A stretch of 33,062 bases of DNA from Pseudomonadota bacterium (GTDB taxonomy: Bacteria > Pseudomonadota > Gammaproteobacteria > Steroidobacterales > Steroidobacteraceae). Location of the stretch: contig JAEWBG010000074.1 of the NCBI GenBank assembly GCA_023391335.1, positions 1-33,062 on the forward strand, in the 5' to 3' direction. The notes below the pieces were generated by a model. The model made no database searches. It saw only the letters and a program-made list of their open reading frames with translations, and had not been told where the DNA came from. Positions within the stretch are counted from its first letter, which is position 1; the number at the start of each line of letters is the position of its first letter. The position numbers were made by a program, and so were the translations under genes. Below, in pieces: positions 8,801-18,081 of this stretch.

Positions 8801-10496
8801 CGAAGGCGGTCAGTTGCCGGGTGCCAAAGTGTATCCGTGGGTCGCGAAGACTCGTCACACAACTGCCGGTGTCGGTCTGATTTCTCCGCCGCCGCACCAC
8901 GACATTTACTCGATCGAAGATCTCGCCGAGTTGATTCACGATCTGAAAAACGCGAATCGTCGTGCTCGCATCAGCGTCAAATTGGTCGCAGAAGTAGGTG
9001 TAGGCACGGTGGCTGCGGGCGTCGCGAAAGCGCACGCGGACGTCGTGCTGATCAGCGGCTATGACGGCGGTACGGGTGCCTCACCGCAAACCTCCATCAT
9101 TCACGCCGGTCTGCCGTGGGAATTGGGCCTCGCAGAAACTCACCAGACATTGGTGATGAACAATCTGCGGAGCCGCATCGCGGTGGAAACCGACGGCCAG
9201 TTGAAGACCGGGCGCGACGTCGTGATTGCGGCATTGCTCGGTGCCGAAGAGTTCGGCTTCGCGACAGCGCCGCTGGTCGCAACGGGCTGCATCATGATGC
9301 GTGTCTGTCACTTGAATACCTGCCCCACCGGTGTCGCGACACAAGATCCGCGCTTGCGCGAGAAGTACACCGGCAAGCCCGAGCACGTCGTGAACTTCAT
9401 GCGTTTCATCGCGATGGAGATGCGCGAACTCATGGCGCAATTGGGTTTCCGTTCCATCGAAGAAATGGTCGGCCGCGTCGATCGATTGGAGCCCCGCAAG
9501 GCAATCAACCATTGGAAGGCGCGCGGTCTGGATTTCAGCAATCTGCTCTATCAGCCGGATGCGGGCCCCGAAGTCGGCCGCGTCTGCAAGATGGCGCAGG
9601 ACCATGGACTCGAGAAGTCGCTCGATGTCACGAAGCTGCTCGATATCTGCAAACCCGCGATCGAGCGCGGCGAGAAAGTGCGTGCCGAGATTCCGATTCG
9701 CAACGTCAACCGCGTGGTCGGCACGATCACCGGCAGCGAAGTCACTCGCAAACACGGTGCGGCGGGACTGCCCGAAGACACCATCGAGCTGCATTTCAAG
9801 GGCTCGGCGGGCCAAAGCTTCGGCGCGTTCGTACCTCGCGGCATGTCGCTGTGGCTCGAAGGCGATGCGAACGACTACGTGGGCAAGGGATTGTCGGGCG
9901 GCAAACTGATCATCCGTCCGCACGCGAATGCCAAGTTCAATCCTTGGGAAAACATCATCGTCGGCAACGTTGCGTTCTACGGCGCAACCAGCGGCGAGGC
10001 GTACATCAGCGGCATGGCGGGCGAACGCTTCTGCGTGCGCAACAGCGGCGTGCATGCTGTCGTTGAAGCGGTTGGCGATCACGGTTGCGAATACATGACT
10101 GGCGGTCGAGTGATCGTACTCGGCGCAATCGGGCGCAACTTCGGCGCCGGCATGTCAGGCGGCGTGGCGTACGTACTGGATCAAGTCGGCAATCTCGATC
10201 TGAACATCAACCGCGAAATGGTCGATGTCACCAAGCTCGAGGAGCCGGAAGAGATCGCAGCCGTGCGCGCGATGATCGAGCGACATGCGAAGTACACGAA
10301 CAGTGCTCGCGCTCGCTCAGTCCTCGACAACTGGGACAAGTCGGTGTCGCAATTCATCCGTGTGATGCCGCGCGACTACAACCGCATGCTCCAGTGCATC
10401 AAACGTGCACACGAGCAAGGCTTGACCGGTGAAGAGGCCATTATGGCGGCGTTCGAAGAAAACGCTCGCGACCTCTCGCGCGTCGGCGGCAACTAA
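5874..10496 (+). CDS. gltB: Glutamate synthase (NADPH) large subunit
   Basis: A 1540-residue large subunit of glutamate synthase, which hydrolyses glutamine and transfers the ammonia to 2-oxoglutarate with electrons from GltD. Domain order is visible. First is a short propeptide ending before Cys31 (EHDAC-GVGFVVDIKG), the N-terminal nucleophile of the class II glutaminase. Next are the central and FMN-binding synthase domains (SGYDGGTGASPQTS, LKTGRDVVIAALLGAEEFGF). The [3Fe-4S] cysteines are C1139, C1145 and C1150 (CIMMRVCHLNTCPTG). The C-terminal GXGXG beta-helix domain is recognised by KGSAGQSFGAFVPRGM and GGVAYVLD. The frame is open from 5691, but the ATG at 5874 gives the normal propeptide. 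Length is typical. gltD follows after a 156-bp structured spacer, so the two are probably co-transcribed. Confidence 0.97.
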   Translation: MSTSNSEGRLLRTTRPEKQGLYDPAYEHDACGVGFVVDIKGRKSHKILQQGLQVLTNLDHRGACGAETNTGDGAGVLMQMPHKFLTGAAKKIGVDLPNVGEYGCGIVFLPRNATLRRRIEERFEQIVQSEGLTILGWRTVPTNNSMLGETAKSCEPFMRQVFVGRNPELKSELAFERKLYVIRKRAYSEIRASTLEGAASWYVASLSHKTLVYKGMLLTEQLAQYFPDLSDPTMETALALVHSRFSTNTFPSWDRAHPYRYVAHNGEINTVRGNANWMHAREALFESEAFEDIKKILPIINPNGSDSAMFDNTLELLVLAGRSLPHAMMMMIPEPWSNHQTMDDAKRAFYQYHSSLMEPWDGPASIAFTDGKQIGAVLDRNGLRPSRYYVTKDDLVVMASEAGVLDIPPEDVVTKGRLQPGRMFLVDTEQGRIIDDEEIKRAICTERPYRQWLRDHQVHLNDLPAAPEVPAPDHDTLLQRQIAFGYTFEDERIILAPMAQNGVEAIGSMGNDTPLAVLSNKPRLLYDYFKQLFAQVTNPPIDCIREEIITSAETRLGSEGNLLNPQPADCRRLELKWPVLTNEELAKIRRMDLPGLKVGVLPTLFRVTRGEKGLVKSMEEIRLMARRLIEEEEVNVLLLSDRGVNREFAPIPTLLAVAGLHHYLIREGLRTRVSLVVETGEAREVHHFALLIGYGASAINPYVAFETIDGMIRDERLLNIDHKKACQNMVKAATKGVIKVMAKMGISAIQSYRGAQVFEAVGLRQDVIDEYFTWTASRVGGIGMDVIAQEVLVRHRAAFPERRVDNHTLPVGGQYQWRSNGEYHLFNPESIHRLQKAVRNDNYNTFKDYSRLINDQATNLCTLRGLLEFKPGNAIPLEEVEPIESIMKRFKTGAMSYGSISKEAHETLAIAMNRIGGKSNTGEGGEDPERFKPLANGDSKNSAIKQVASGRFGVTSEYLVSANEIQIKMAQGAKPGEGGQLPGAKVYPWVAKTRHTTAGVGLISPPPHHDIYSIEDLAELIHDLKNANRRARISVKLVAEVGVGTVAAGVAKAHADVVLISGYDGGTGASPQTSIIHAGLPWELGLAETHQTLVMNNLRSRIAVETDGQLKTGRDVVIAALLGAEEFGFATAPLVATGCIMMRVCHLNTCPTGVATQDPRLREKYTGKPEHVVNFMRFIAMEMRELMAQLGFRSIEEMVGRVDRLEPRKAINHWKARGLDFSNLLYQPDAGPEVGRVCKMAQDHGLEKSLDVTKLLDICKPAIERGEKVRAEIPIRNVNRVVGTITGSEVTRKHGAAGLPEDTIELHFKGSAGQSFGAFVPRGMSLWLEGDANDYVGKGLSGGKLIIRPHANAKFNPWENIIVGNVAFYGATSGEAYISGMAGERFCVRNSGVHAVVEAVGDHGCEYMTGGRVIVLGAIGRNFGAGMSGGVAYVLDQVGNLDLNINREMVDVTKLEEPEEIAAVRAMIERHAKYTNSARARSVLDNWDKSVSQFIRVMPRDYNRMLQCIKRAHEQGLTGEEAIMAAFEENARDLSRVGGN

Positions 10497-10652
10497 TGAA
10501 GGAGCGGATTGCGGATAGCGGATCGGGGATCGCAGAACATCGAATCCCCGCTTCGCCTGCCTTAGCAAGTGCAGCACTCGAAGCGAGTGCGAAACACTAG
10601 CTCTGGCCATCCGCCATCCGCTATCCGCTAGTCACTTCAAGAAAGATTAGAC
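10497..10652 (+). repeat. Structured gltB-gltD spacer: 7-bp-period repeats and nested hairpins
   Basis: GCGGATAGCGGAT (10511-10523) is perfectly complementary to ATCCGCTATCCGC (10616-10628). Both belong to 7-bp-period repeats (GCGGATA-type units at 10504-10523, ATCCGCT-type at 10609-10628). Inside lie two smaller hairpins: CGGGGAT (10524-10530) with ATCCCCG (10544-10550), and GCACTCG (10574-10580) with CGAGTGC (10584-10590) around a 3-nt loop. In RNA this would be a multi-branched structure ending 24 nt before the gltD start codon. Confidence 0.8.
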
Positions 10653-12127
<1,475 letters not shown>

Positions 12128-12137
<10 letters not shown>

Positions 12138-12180
12138 AGGCAGCGTGATGAGGTGATGGAGTGAAAGCGCTTCGCGCGTG
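12128..12180 (+). repeat. Stop-codon hairpin plus octad/GCGC repeat element after gltD
   Basis: GCTGCCT (12128-12134) pairs with AGGCAGC (12138-12144) and places the gltD TGA stop in the 3-nt loop. It runs directly into an octad repeat (12145-12164, GTGATGAG, GTGATGGA, GTGA) and a short AGCGCTTCGCGCG segment. The composite recurs after the beta-lactamase-like gene (29216-29254). There is no U-tract, so terminator function is uncertain. Confidence 0.6.
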
Positions 12181-12247
12181 AACGGTGCAGGTCATCGGGA
12201 ATGCGCGAAGCCTCTCACGCGAGCCCAGCTAGTCCTCACTCCCTCAC

Positions 12248-12273
12248 TTCTTTTTTGCGTTCTCTGCGGCCAA
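12248..12273. repeat. Dispersed 26-nt T-rich repeat
   Basis: This segment (core TTCTTTTTTGCGTTCTCTG followed by CGGCCAA) matches 340-365 with one mismatch. Both copies directly follow CATCACTTCATCA/CCTCACTCCCTCAC-type octad sequence, so the octad and the T-rich part appear to form one composite element. Confidence 0.7.
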
Positions 12274-12280
12274 TTCGTCT

Positions 12281-13051
12281 TCAATCCCGAGTGCCCACGC
12301 CGCGAGTCAGCAGCCACACGCACGAGACATACAGAATGATCGCGGACGCGATCATGATCGTGTACGCCACGCCGACATTCACGTCGGATACGCCCAAGAA
12401 TCCGTAGCGGAACGCATTCACCATGTAGAGAATCGGATTCGCATGGGACATGCCTTGCGCCCAGCCCGGCAATAACTTGATCGTGTAGAACACACCGCCG
12501 AGATACGTAAGCGGCGTAAGCACGAACGTCGGGATGAACGAAATCTGATCGAAGTTCTTCGCGAATACCGCATTGATCATGCCTGCAAGCGAGAACACCG
12601 CGGAGCTCAAGAACACTGCGGAGATGACCACCCAGATGTTGTAGATATGTAGGCGGGTAAATAACAGCGTGATGATCGTCACCACCGCACCGACGAGCAA
12701 GCCGCGAGCCAATCCGCCACACACGTAACCAGCGACGATCAACCAATTCGGCAATGGCGCGACGAGTAATTCTTCGATGTGCTTGCCGAACTTCGCGCCG
12801 AAGAACGACGAGACTACGTTGCCGTACGAGTTCGTGATCACCGACATCATGATCAAACCGGGCGCGATGTATTGAATGTACGTGTAGCCGCCCATTGCGC
12901 CGATGCGTTGGCCGATCAAGCTGCCGAAGATCAAAAAGTACAGGGTCGCCGTGATCGCAGGCGGGACGATGGTCTGTCCCCAAATGCGCAGGATGCGATT
13001 GAACTCGCGAATGACGATGGTTTGGAAACCGACGAGCTGAGTGCGTCGCAT
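12281..13051 (-). CDS. yadH: ABC-2 type transporter permease (YadH-like)
   Basis: A 256-residue integral membrane permease, the same length as E. coli YadH and matching it closely in pattern. Visible segments are IVPPAITATLYFLIFGSLIG, APGLIMMSVITNSYGNV, SSFFGAKFGKHIEELLVAPL and FVLTPLTYLGGVFY. About six membrane segments are apparent. It should form an exporter with the YadG-like ATPase encoded just upstream on the same strand; the substrate is unknown. The frame extends to an ATG at 13111, but those 20 extra residues are largely a translation of an intergenic 7-bp repeat (TAGGCTA-type, 13068-13095). The internal ATG at 13051 therefore seems better, although neither start has a strong ribosome-binding site. 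Confidence 0.9.
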   Translation of the reverse strand: MRRTQLVGFQTIVIREFNRILRIWGQTIVPPAITATLYFLIFGSLIGQRIGAMGGYTYIQYIAPGLIMMSVITNSYGNVVSSFFGAKFGKHIEELLVAPLPNWLIVAGYVCGGLARGLLVGAVVTIITLLFTRLHIYNIWVVISAVFLSSAVFSLAGMINAVFAKNFDQISFIPTFVLTPLTYLGGVFYTIKLLPGWAQGMSHANPILYMVNAFRYGFLGVSDVNVGVAYTIMIASAIILYVSCVWLLTRGVGTRD

Positions 13052-13179
13052 GGCACGCTCAGCAGACTCTAGGCTATAGGCTGTAGGCTGCAGGTCGGAA
13101 GAAGAATTCATACTCGATATAGTGACTAGCGGATAGCGGGTTGTGACTAGAAGAGGGAGAAGTACGGCGGCGCGCTTAC
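13052..13179. repeat. yadG-yadH spacer with 7-bp-period repeats
   Basis: Positions 13068-13095 consist of imperfect 7-mers (GGCTATA, GGCTGTA, GGCTGCA). Around 13125-13138 a GACTAGCGGATAGCGG segment resembles the repeats in the gltB-gltD spacer. The spacer is unusually long for a two-gene ABC operon; whether yadH has its own promoter is not clear. Confidence 0.55.
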
Positions 13180-14118
13180 CTATCCGCTCACCGCCAATCG
13201 CTGCCCCGCTTCCGGCCCCACGAGCCGCATGAACAACTCTTCGAGCCGGTTGGTCTTGTTGCGCATCGAGAGCACCTCGATTCCTGCCCCGCTTAGGCGC
13301 GAAAAGATGTCGTTCAGGTTCTGCTCTTTCGATACTTCAATCTCGAGAGTGTGATCGTCGGGCATAGTCACTTTGTAGCCGGGCAACTCGGGTGCGGCAT
13401 CGATTGGGTTGCGCAGGTTGAACACGAACACCTCAGTTTGAAGTTTGCGCAGCACGCGGCTCATGCGATCGTTCTCGATGATGCGACCCTTATCGATGAT
13501 CGCGACGTTGCGACACAGATTCTCCGCTTCTTCCAAATAGTGCGTCGTCAGAATGATCGTGGTGCCGGCGGCGTTGATGTCGCGCATGAATGTCCACATC
13601 GAGCGTCTCACCTCGATGTCCACACCCGCAGTCGGTTCATCCAGAATCACGAGCTTGGGCTGATGCATCAGCGCCCGAGCAATCATGAGCCGTCGCTTCA
13701 TGCCGCCGGATAGCGTGCGGGAAACGGAATTGCGCTTATCCCAAAGCTGCAGAGCGGTGAGGTACTTCTCCAGCCGCTCGTGGGCGATCCGTCGCGGCAG
13801 TCCATAGAAGCCAGCCTGATTCACCAGGATCGTGGTAACCGTCTCGAATTGGTTGAAGTTGATTTCCTGAGGCACGAGACCGATGCAGGACTTCGCATTG
13901 GCCAGATCGGTGTCGATGTCGTGCCCGAACACTTCGACCGTTCCCGACGTCTTGTTCACCAGCGAGGTCACGATCCCGATTGCGGTCGTTTTTCCTGCTC
14001 CGTTCGGCCCGAGGAGCGCGAAAAAATCGCCCTCCTCTACATCCAAATCGATGCCTTTCAGCGCCTGCACGCCGTTCTTGTAAGTCTTGGTGAGCTGCCG
14101 GAAAGAAAGGGCTTTCAT
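13180..14118 (-). CDS. yadG: ABC transporter ATP-binding protein (YadG-like)
   Basis: A 312-residue ATPase with all ABC motifs: Walker A GPNGAGKTT, Q-loop in VPQEINFNQFETV, signature LSGGMKRR, Walker B LVILDEPTAGVD, and the switch histidine in LTTHYLEEAE. Length and pattern match E. coli YadG (about 308). The last 90 residues or so form the C-terminal extension usual in this subfamily. It would energise the YadH-like permease encoded downstream. Divergent from gspA, with about 200 bp between the starts. Confidence 0.94.
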   Translation of the reverse strand: MKALSFRQLTKTYKNGVQALKGIDLDVEEGDFFALLGPNGAGKTTAIGIVTSLVNKTSGTVEVFGHDIDTDLANAKSCIGLVPQEINFNQFETVTTILVNQAGFYGLPRRIAHERLEKYLTALQLWDKRNSVSRTLSGGMKRRLMIARALMHQPKLVILDEPTAGVDIEVRRSMWTFMRDINAAGTTIILTTHYLEEAENLCRNVAIIDKGRIIENDRMSRVLRKLQTEVFVFNLRNPIDAAPELPGYKVTMPDDHTLEIEVSKEQNLNDIFSRLSGAGIEVLSMRNKTNRLEELFMRLVGPEAGQRLAVSG

Positions 14119-14319
14119 GTGTGCGTAGATCGCGACCTCGTTGAAGCGGCGGCAAGCCTATAGGTCGCCATGCGGGCTCACAAGCCGGTTTGCGGAATGA
14201 GATTAATGAACTTCGTGCAACTGAATGGGGTCCGACGTTGCACCCCAACTTTGCACCGTGGAGCCCGAGCGGGCATCATTGACCGCCGTTCAGCGAGCTC
14301 GGCGTTTTCAGCACTCGAC

Positions 14320-15984
14320 ATGTACACGAGCTTTTTCGGCTTGGGCGAGAAGCCCTTCGCCATCACTCCAGATCCGCGCTATCTCTTCATGAGCGAACGC
14401 CATGCAGAGGCGCTCGCGCACCTGTTGTACGGGATCAGCGAGGCCGGCGGGTTTATCCAGCTGACCGGTGAAGTCGGCACGGGCAAGACGACGGTTGTGC
14501 GTTCGCTTCTGGAGCGCATGCCCGGCCATGCCGACGTCGCCGTCATTTTGAATCCGCAGCTATCGCCGTTGCAGTTTGTCCTCACCATTTGCGAGGAACT
14601 CGGCATTTTCGTGCGCGACGAGGACACGACCAGCCTCAAAGACTTGGTCGACATCCTCAATAAACGCCTGCTGGAAGCACACGCGAAGGGGCGGCGTGTC
14701 GTCGTGATAGTCGATGAAGCGCAGAACCTCTCGCCCGAAACGCTGGAACAGGTGCGGCTGCTGACCAACCTGGAAACCGCTTCCCACAAGCTGCTGCAAA
14801 TTATCTTGATCGGTCAACCGGAGCTCCGTTCGCTCTTGGAGCGCATCGACCTGCGTCAGCTGGCCCAACGCATCACCGGGCGCTATCACTTGAATCCATT
14901 GTCGAAGTCCGAAACCGCGGCGTACGTCAATCATCGATTGCGCGTTGCGGGAGCGAATGGCGAGGTTTTTTCGCCGCCTGCGCTGCGCGAGGTGCATCGG
15001 CTCAGCAATGGAATTCCCCGCATCATCAACGTGATCTGCGATCGCGCGCTCCTCGGAGCATTTACGCGCGAGCAGCATCGAATCGGTCCGCCGCTGGTGC
15101 GCGCCGCCGCAAGCGAAGTCTATGGCCGATCGTTCAATCCGCCTTGGACCAAATTTCTCATCGGCGCTGCAGCAGTGGCGGCAGTCGCGGTATTAACAAT
15201 CGGCATCTGGCTGCTGGTCAGAAATCCTGCGCCGCTCGCGCAGGCACAGGCATCAACTCAACCCGTCGAATCGCAACAGGCTGCCGCGCCAACCCCCGCT
15301 GCGGCGCCTCAATCGGAAGTCGAGCCAGCGAAGCCCGCGCTCTCTGACGTCGCAGATTTGCTGCACGCACATCCCGATCAAACCAACACCGAAGCCGCGT
15401 TCGGCCAATTGTTTGCGCTATGGGGCGGGAAGTTCGATCCCTCCGCGGGGCGGCCCTGCGACCAGGCACTGCAACAAGGCTTGGAATGCGTGTATCAGCA
15501 AGGATCGTGGGGACAGCTCAGAACATTGAATCGTCCGGCCATCTTGACGCTCATCGACGATGCCGGGAATGCACATCAAATCGTCGTCGCCGGCCTCAAT
15601 GGCAGCGCTGCTCGAATCAGTCTTCCCGAGCAGAAGCAGGATGTGTCGCTCGAATCCTTGTCCCGGCTTTGGTACGGCGACTATTTGGTGATGTGGCGTC
15701 CGCAAGTTTCCACAGCGCGGCCCTTATCGGCGGGCATGCAAGGCGATGGCGTGCGCTGGCTGCGACACACACTCAACACCGTGCACGGCGAACCGAATGC
15801 GTCATCGAGCGATGTTTACGACGAAGAGCTCGTGCACATGGTCGAGGACTTCCAGCGTCGTTATCGGTTGCACGTCGATGGAATCGCAGGCGTGCAAACC
15901 CAGATCGTGCTCGACACATTGGTGAATCCCGCCGGCGCGCCTTTGCTGGTCGAACCCGAAACGACCGCGGGAACCTCATCATGA
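14320..15984 (+). CDS. gspA: GspA/ExeA-type AAA ATPase of type II secretion
   Basis: A 554-residue inner-membrane ATPase. In Aeromonas, ExeA works with ExeB to assemble the secretin GspD through the peptidoglycan. The N-terminal AAA domain starts with the family signature MYTSFFGLGEKPFAITPDPR. Walker A is GEVGTGKTT (residues 50-58) and Walker B is VVVIVDEAQ (D132-E133). A transmembrane helix lies at about 278-299, followed by an Ala/Pro/Gln-rich linker. Then comes a domain with the degenerate peptidase C39-like pattern common in ExeA, and a peptidoglycan-binding domain at about 473-535 (MQGDGVRWLRHTLNT, DFQRRYRLHVDGIAG). The ATG at 14320 is chosen over upstream in-frame starts because FFGLGEKPF is the conserved N-terminus. 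The stop overlaps the gspB start (ATGA). Confidence 0.9.
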   Translation: MYTSFFGLGEKPFAITPDPRYLFMSERHAEALAHLLYGISEAGGFIQLTGEVGTGKTTVVRSLLERMPGHADVAVILNPQLSPLQFVLTICEELGIFVRDEDTTSLKDLVDILNKRLLEAHAKGRRVVVIVDEAQNLSPETLEQVRLLTNLETASHKLLQIILIGQPELRSLLERIDLRQLAQRITGRYHLNPLSKSETAAYVNHRLRVAGANGEVFSPPALREVHRLSNGIPRIINVICDRALLGAFTREQHRIGPPLVRAAASEVYGRSFNPPWTKFLIGAAAVAAVAVLTIGIWLLVRNPAPLAQAQASTQPVESQQAAAPTPAAAPQSEVEPAKPALSDVADLLHAHPDQTNTEAAFGQLFALWGGKFDPSAGRPCDQALQQGLECVYQQGSWGQLRTLNRPAILTLIDDAGNAHQIVVAGLNGSAARISLPEQKQDVSLESLSRLWYGDYLVMWRPQVSTARPLSAGMQGDGVRWLRHTLNTVHGEPNASSSDVYDEELVHMVEDFQRRYRLHVDGIAGVQTQIVLDTLVNPAGAPLLVEPETTAGTSS

Positions 15985-16766
15985 GCTTCATTCTCGACGC
16001 ATTGAAAAAATCGGAGAACGAGCGCCAAAGGAAAGTTGGGCCATCGCTCGCGGATGTTCACGTTCGGCCCGCCGACAACAACCGCCCTTGGTGGGCATAT
16101 GCGATTGCAGCGCTTCTGTTGATCAACCTAGGCGTGCTGATCGTTGCACTCACCCGCAATCACGCCGCCGTTCAGCCGCAAACACCCGTTGCTGCCAGTG
16201 CACCGTCTAGTTCGATTGCGAACGGACAGCGCCAAACGGCTATGCCGGTCGACTCCGCATCGCAGTCGCAAGGTGCATCGCTAGCGCCGGCTCCTGCAGC
16301 ACCGGAGCGAGCGCCACCGAGCACCAATGCGGCCGTCCATCCTCTTGCAGAGGAAGCGGGCGTCCCGGCGAACGAAATGACTGAGCCCAACGACGCGCCG
16401 AATCCGTCGTTGGCGGCTGCCGCACTGCCGCCTGAAGGTCCGCCGATGGTGCGCCCCATCGAGGCGCCCAGTGTTGCACCCGCGAATACGACGCCAACAT
16501 TTGCGAGCCGCACGCAAGAATCGAAACAGCCGGACGAGATTCTACCGACGGCATCCGACTTGATCGCCAGCGGCAAGCAGCTTCCGGAATTGCACCTGGA
16601 CATCCATGTGCATTCGCCGAATCCCGCTGAAAGATTCGTCTTCGTCAACATGCACAAATATGTTGAAGGTCAGACGCTCAGCGAAGGCCCCACCGTCGAG
16701 CGCATCACTCCCGAGGGTGTGATCCTGAACCAAAACGGCTTGCGCTTTTTACTGCCGCGCCAATAG
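15981..16766 (+). CDS. gspB: GspB/ExeB-type general secretion pathway protein B
   Basis: A 261-residue inner-membrane protein. The N-terminus MSFILDALKKSENERQR is the GspB signature, followed by one transmembrane helix at about residues 38-58. A Pro/Ala-rich periplasmic linker of some 130 residues comes next. The C-terminal T2SSB domain is seen in LPELHLDIHVHSPNPAERFV and GVILNQNGLRFLLPRQ. It overlaps gspA by the ATGA junction, so the two are translationally coupled, as expected for a complex. The frame is open far upstream inside gspA, but that part is a shadow of gspA. The rest of the gsp cluster is not in this window. Confidence 0.92.
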   Translation: MSFILDALKKSENERQRKVGPSLADVHVRPADNNRPWWAYAIAALLLINLGVLIVALTRNHAAVQPQTPVAASAPSSSIANGQRQTAMPVDSASQSQGASLAPAPAAPERAPPSTNAAVHPLAEEAGVPANEMTEPNDAPNPSLAAAALPPEGPPMVRPIEAPSVAPANTTPTFASRTQESKQPDEILPTASDLIASGKQLPELHLDIHVHSPNPAERFVFVNMHKYVEGQTLSEGPTVERITPEGVILNQNGLRFLLPRQ

Positions 16767-16899
16767 CGCACATTCAGGGAACGAAGTTCTCGCAACGTTC
16801 ATTGTGCATCGACGCCGGAGACGCTCGCATCGAGTGCGTCCATGTCCGGTCTATCTGTACAAATGACGCAACGCTGCGTCGCTGCCATGAAGGGCCTGC

Positions 16900-18081
16900 A
16901 TGTCTCTGCATGTTATCCCGCACAAAGTGCGGCGGATCCAACAGATCTTCGCTCAAGCTCCGCGCCAGATTTGGAAACTCACGACCGATCCGAAACTCAC
17001 GGCACCGTATTGGCCCGAGTCGCCGCGCAAGTCACGCCCCCGGATATTCTTTGATTTGCTGTGGTGGTTTCTTCGTTTCGGCGAAGTGAATGCTTACTAC
17101 TACGTTTACGGACTGGACCGGCGCGGCAGCGTGCGCCCCGACGTGATCCCTTACGGAAGTTTTCGGCGCATTCGTAACCGCGCCAACTTGCGCACGGGCA
17201 GTGCACCGTACAACTACGTGTGCGTGCTACGCGACAAATTCCTATTCGCACAATTCGCGAGCAGCTTGGGATTGGCGACACCGCGTTGCTTTGCGCTCCT
17301 CAATCGCGACACCATCACCTGGCTCGATGAGAACACCGCCCTGCCGCTCGAATCGCTAGCTGATCGAGCTCGATCGTTCGACGGATTTTGCAAGCAAGTC
17401 GGCGGAATCCAAGGGGACGGTGCCTTTCCCCTGACACTCGAGAACGGTCAACTGCGCATCAAGAACAAGCCAGTCTCCATCGATGCGCTGCGCAGCAGAT
17501 TGGACGACGAATATCTGCTGCAAGAACGCATTCAGCAGCATCCAAAAATCAGCGCACTGAACCCGACATCCATCAACACAATCCGGCTCATCACATTTTG
17601 CAGCGCCGGCAAAGTCACCCTCTTCTCTGCGGCCATGCGCATCGGCACGCTGGGGAAGAGCGTGGACAATTGGGCGGCTGGCGGCTTGATCGTTGGCGTG
17701 GATTCGGCTCGAGGCACGTTGCGCGGTGAGGGTTATTTCAAACCGGGTTACGGCGGTCGTGCGATCAAACATCCGGATAGCGGCGTTGTGTTCGACGGAT
17801 TTGAGATCCCCTATTTCGCAGAAGCTGTCGAACTCGTCGCGCAATTGCATCGGCATCTGCGCGGCGTGCACTCGATCGGATGGGACGTGGCAATCACACC
17901 GGAGGGGCCGACAATCATCGAAGGTAACGATGATTGGGAAGGCGGCATTCCGATGGTGCTCGAACGGGACTTTCGCGAGCGCTTCCTGCGCATGTTCCCG
18001 CAGCATCGCTCCCACAAGACGCGGACGATAAATTCGCCTGGCGAGGCACCGAGCCGTTCCGCCGCGGGCACCGCTCTTTAA
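16900..18081 (+). CDS. Sugar-transfer-associated ATP-grasp domain protein
   Basis: A 393-residue cytoplasmic protein of the ATP-grasp superfamily, most like the sugar-transfer-associated group often found near polysaccharide genes. Visible features are the N-terminal helical part, the PYNYVCVLRDKFLFAQFASS segment, and LLQERIQQHPKISALNPTS followed by INTIRLITF. Near the C-terminus SIGWDVAITPEGPTIIEGND (E341, N343, D344) is the metal-binding end of the ATP-grasp site. A GAAGGG ribosome-binding site precedes the ATG. No glycosyltransferases are nearby, so the substrate cannot be inferred. Its TAA overlaps the stop of the convergent phospholipase gene, leaving no room for a terminator. Confidence 0.75.
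   Translation: MSLHVIPHKVRRIQQIFAQAPRQIWKLTTDPKLTAPYWPESPRKSRPRIFFDLLWWFLRFGEVNAYYYVYGLDRRGSVRPDVIPYGSFRRIRNRANLRTGSAPYNYVCVLRDKFLFAQFASSLGLATPRCFALLNRDTITWLDENTALPLESLADRARSFDGFCKQVGGIQGDGAFPLTLENGQLRIKNKPVSIDALRSRLDDEYLLQERIQQHPKISALNPTSINTIRLITFCSAGKVTLFSAAMRIGTLGKSVDNWAAGGLIVGVDSARGTLRGEGYFKPGYGGRAIKHPDSGVVFDGFEIPYFAEAVELVAQLHRHLRGVHSIGWDVAITPEGPTIIEGNDDWEGGIPMVLERDFRERFLRMFPQHRSHKTRTINSPGEAPSRSAAGTAL

Noticed and set aside
9081..10082. Long open frame antisense to gltB (333 residues)
   Set aside because: It lies wholly inside the certain gltB gene; long antisense frames are expected in GC-rich genes, and the translation has no recognisable domain. The same holds for 6471-7466.
15420..15980. 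Upstream extension of gspB
   Set aside because: The extra 187 residues overlap gspA in another frame and are Arg-rich shadow sequence. The GspB signature starts at the ATG at 15981.
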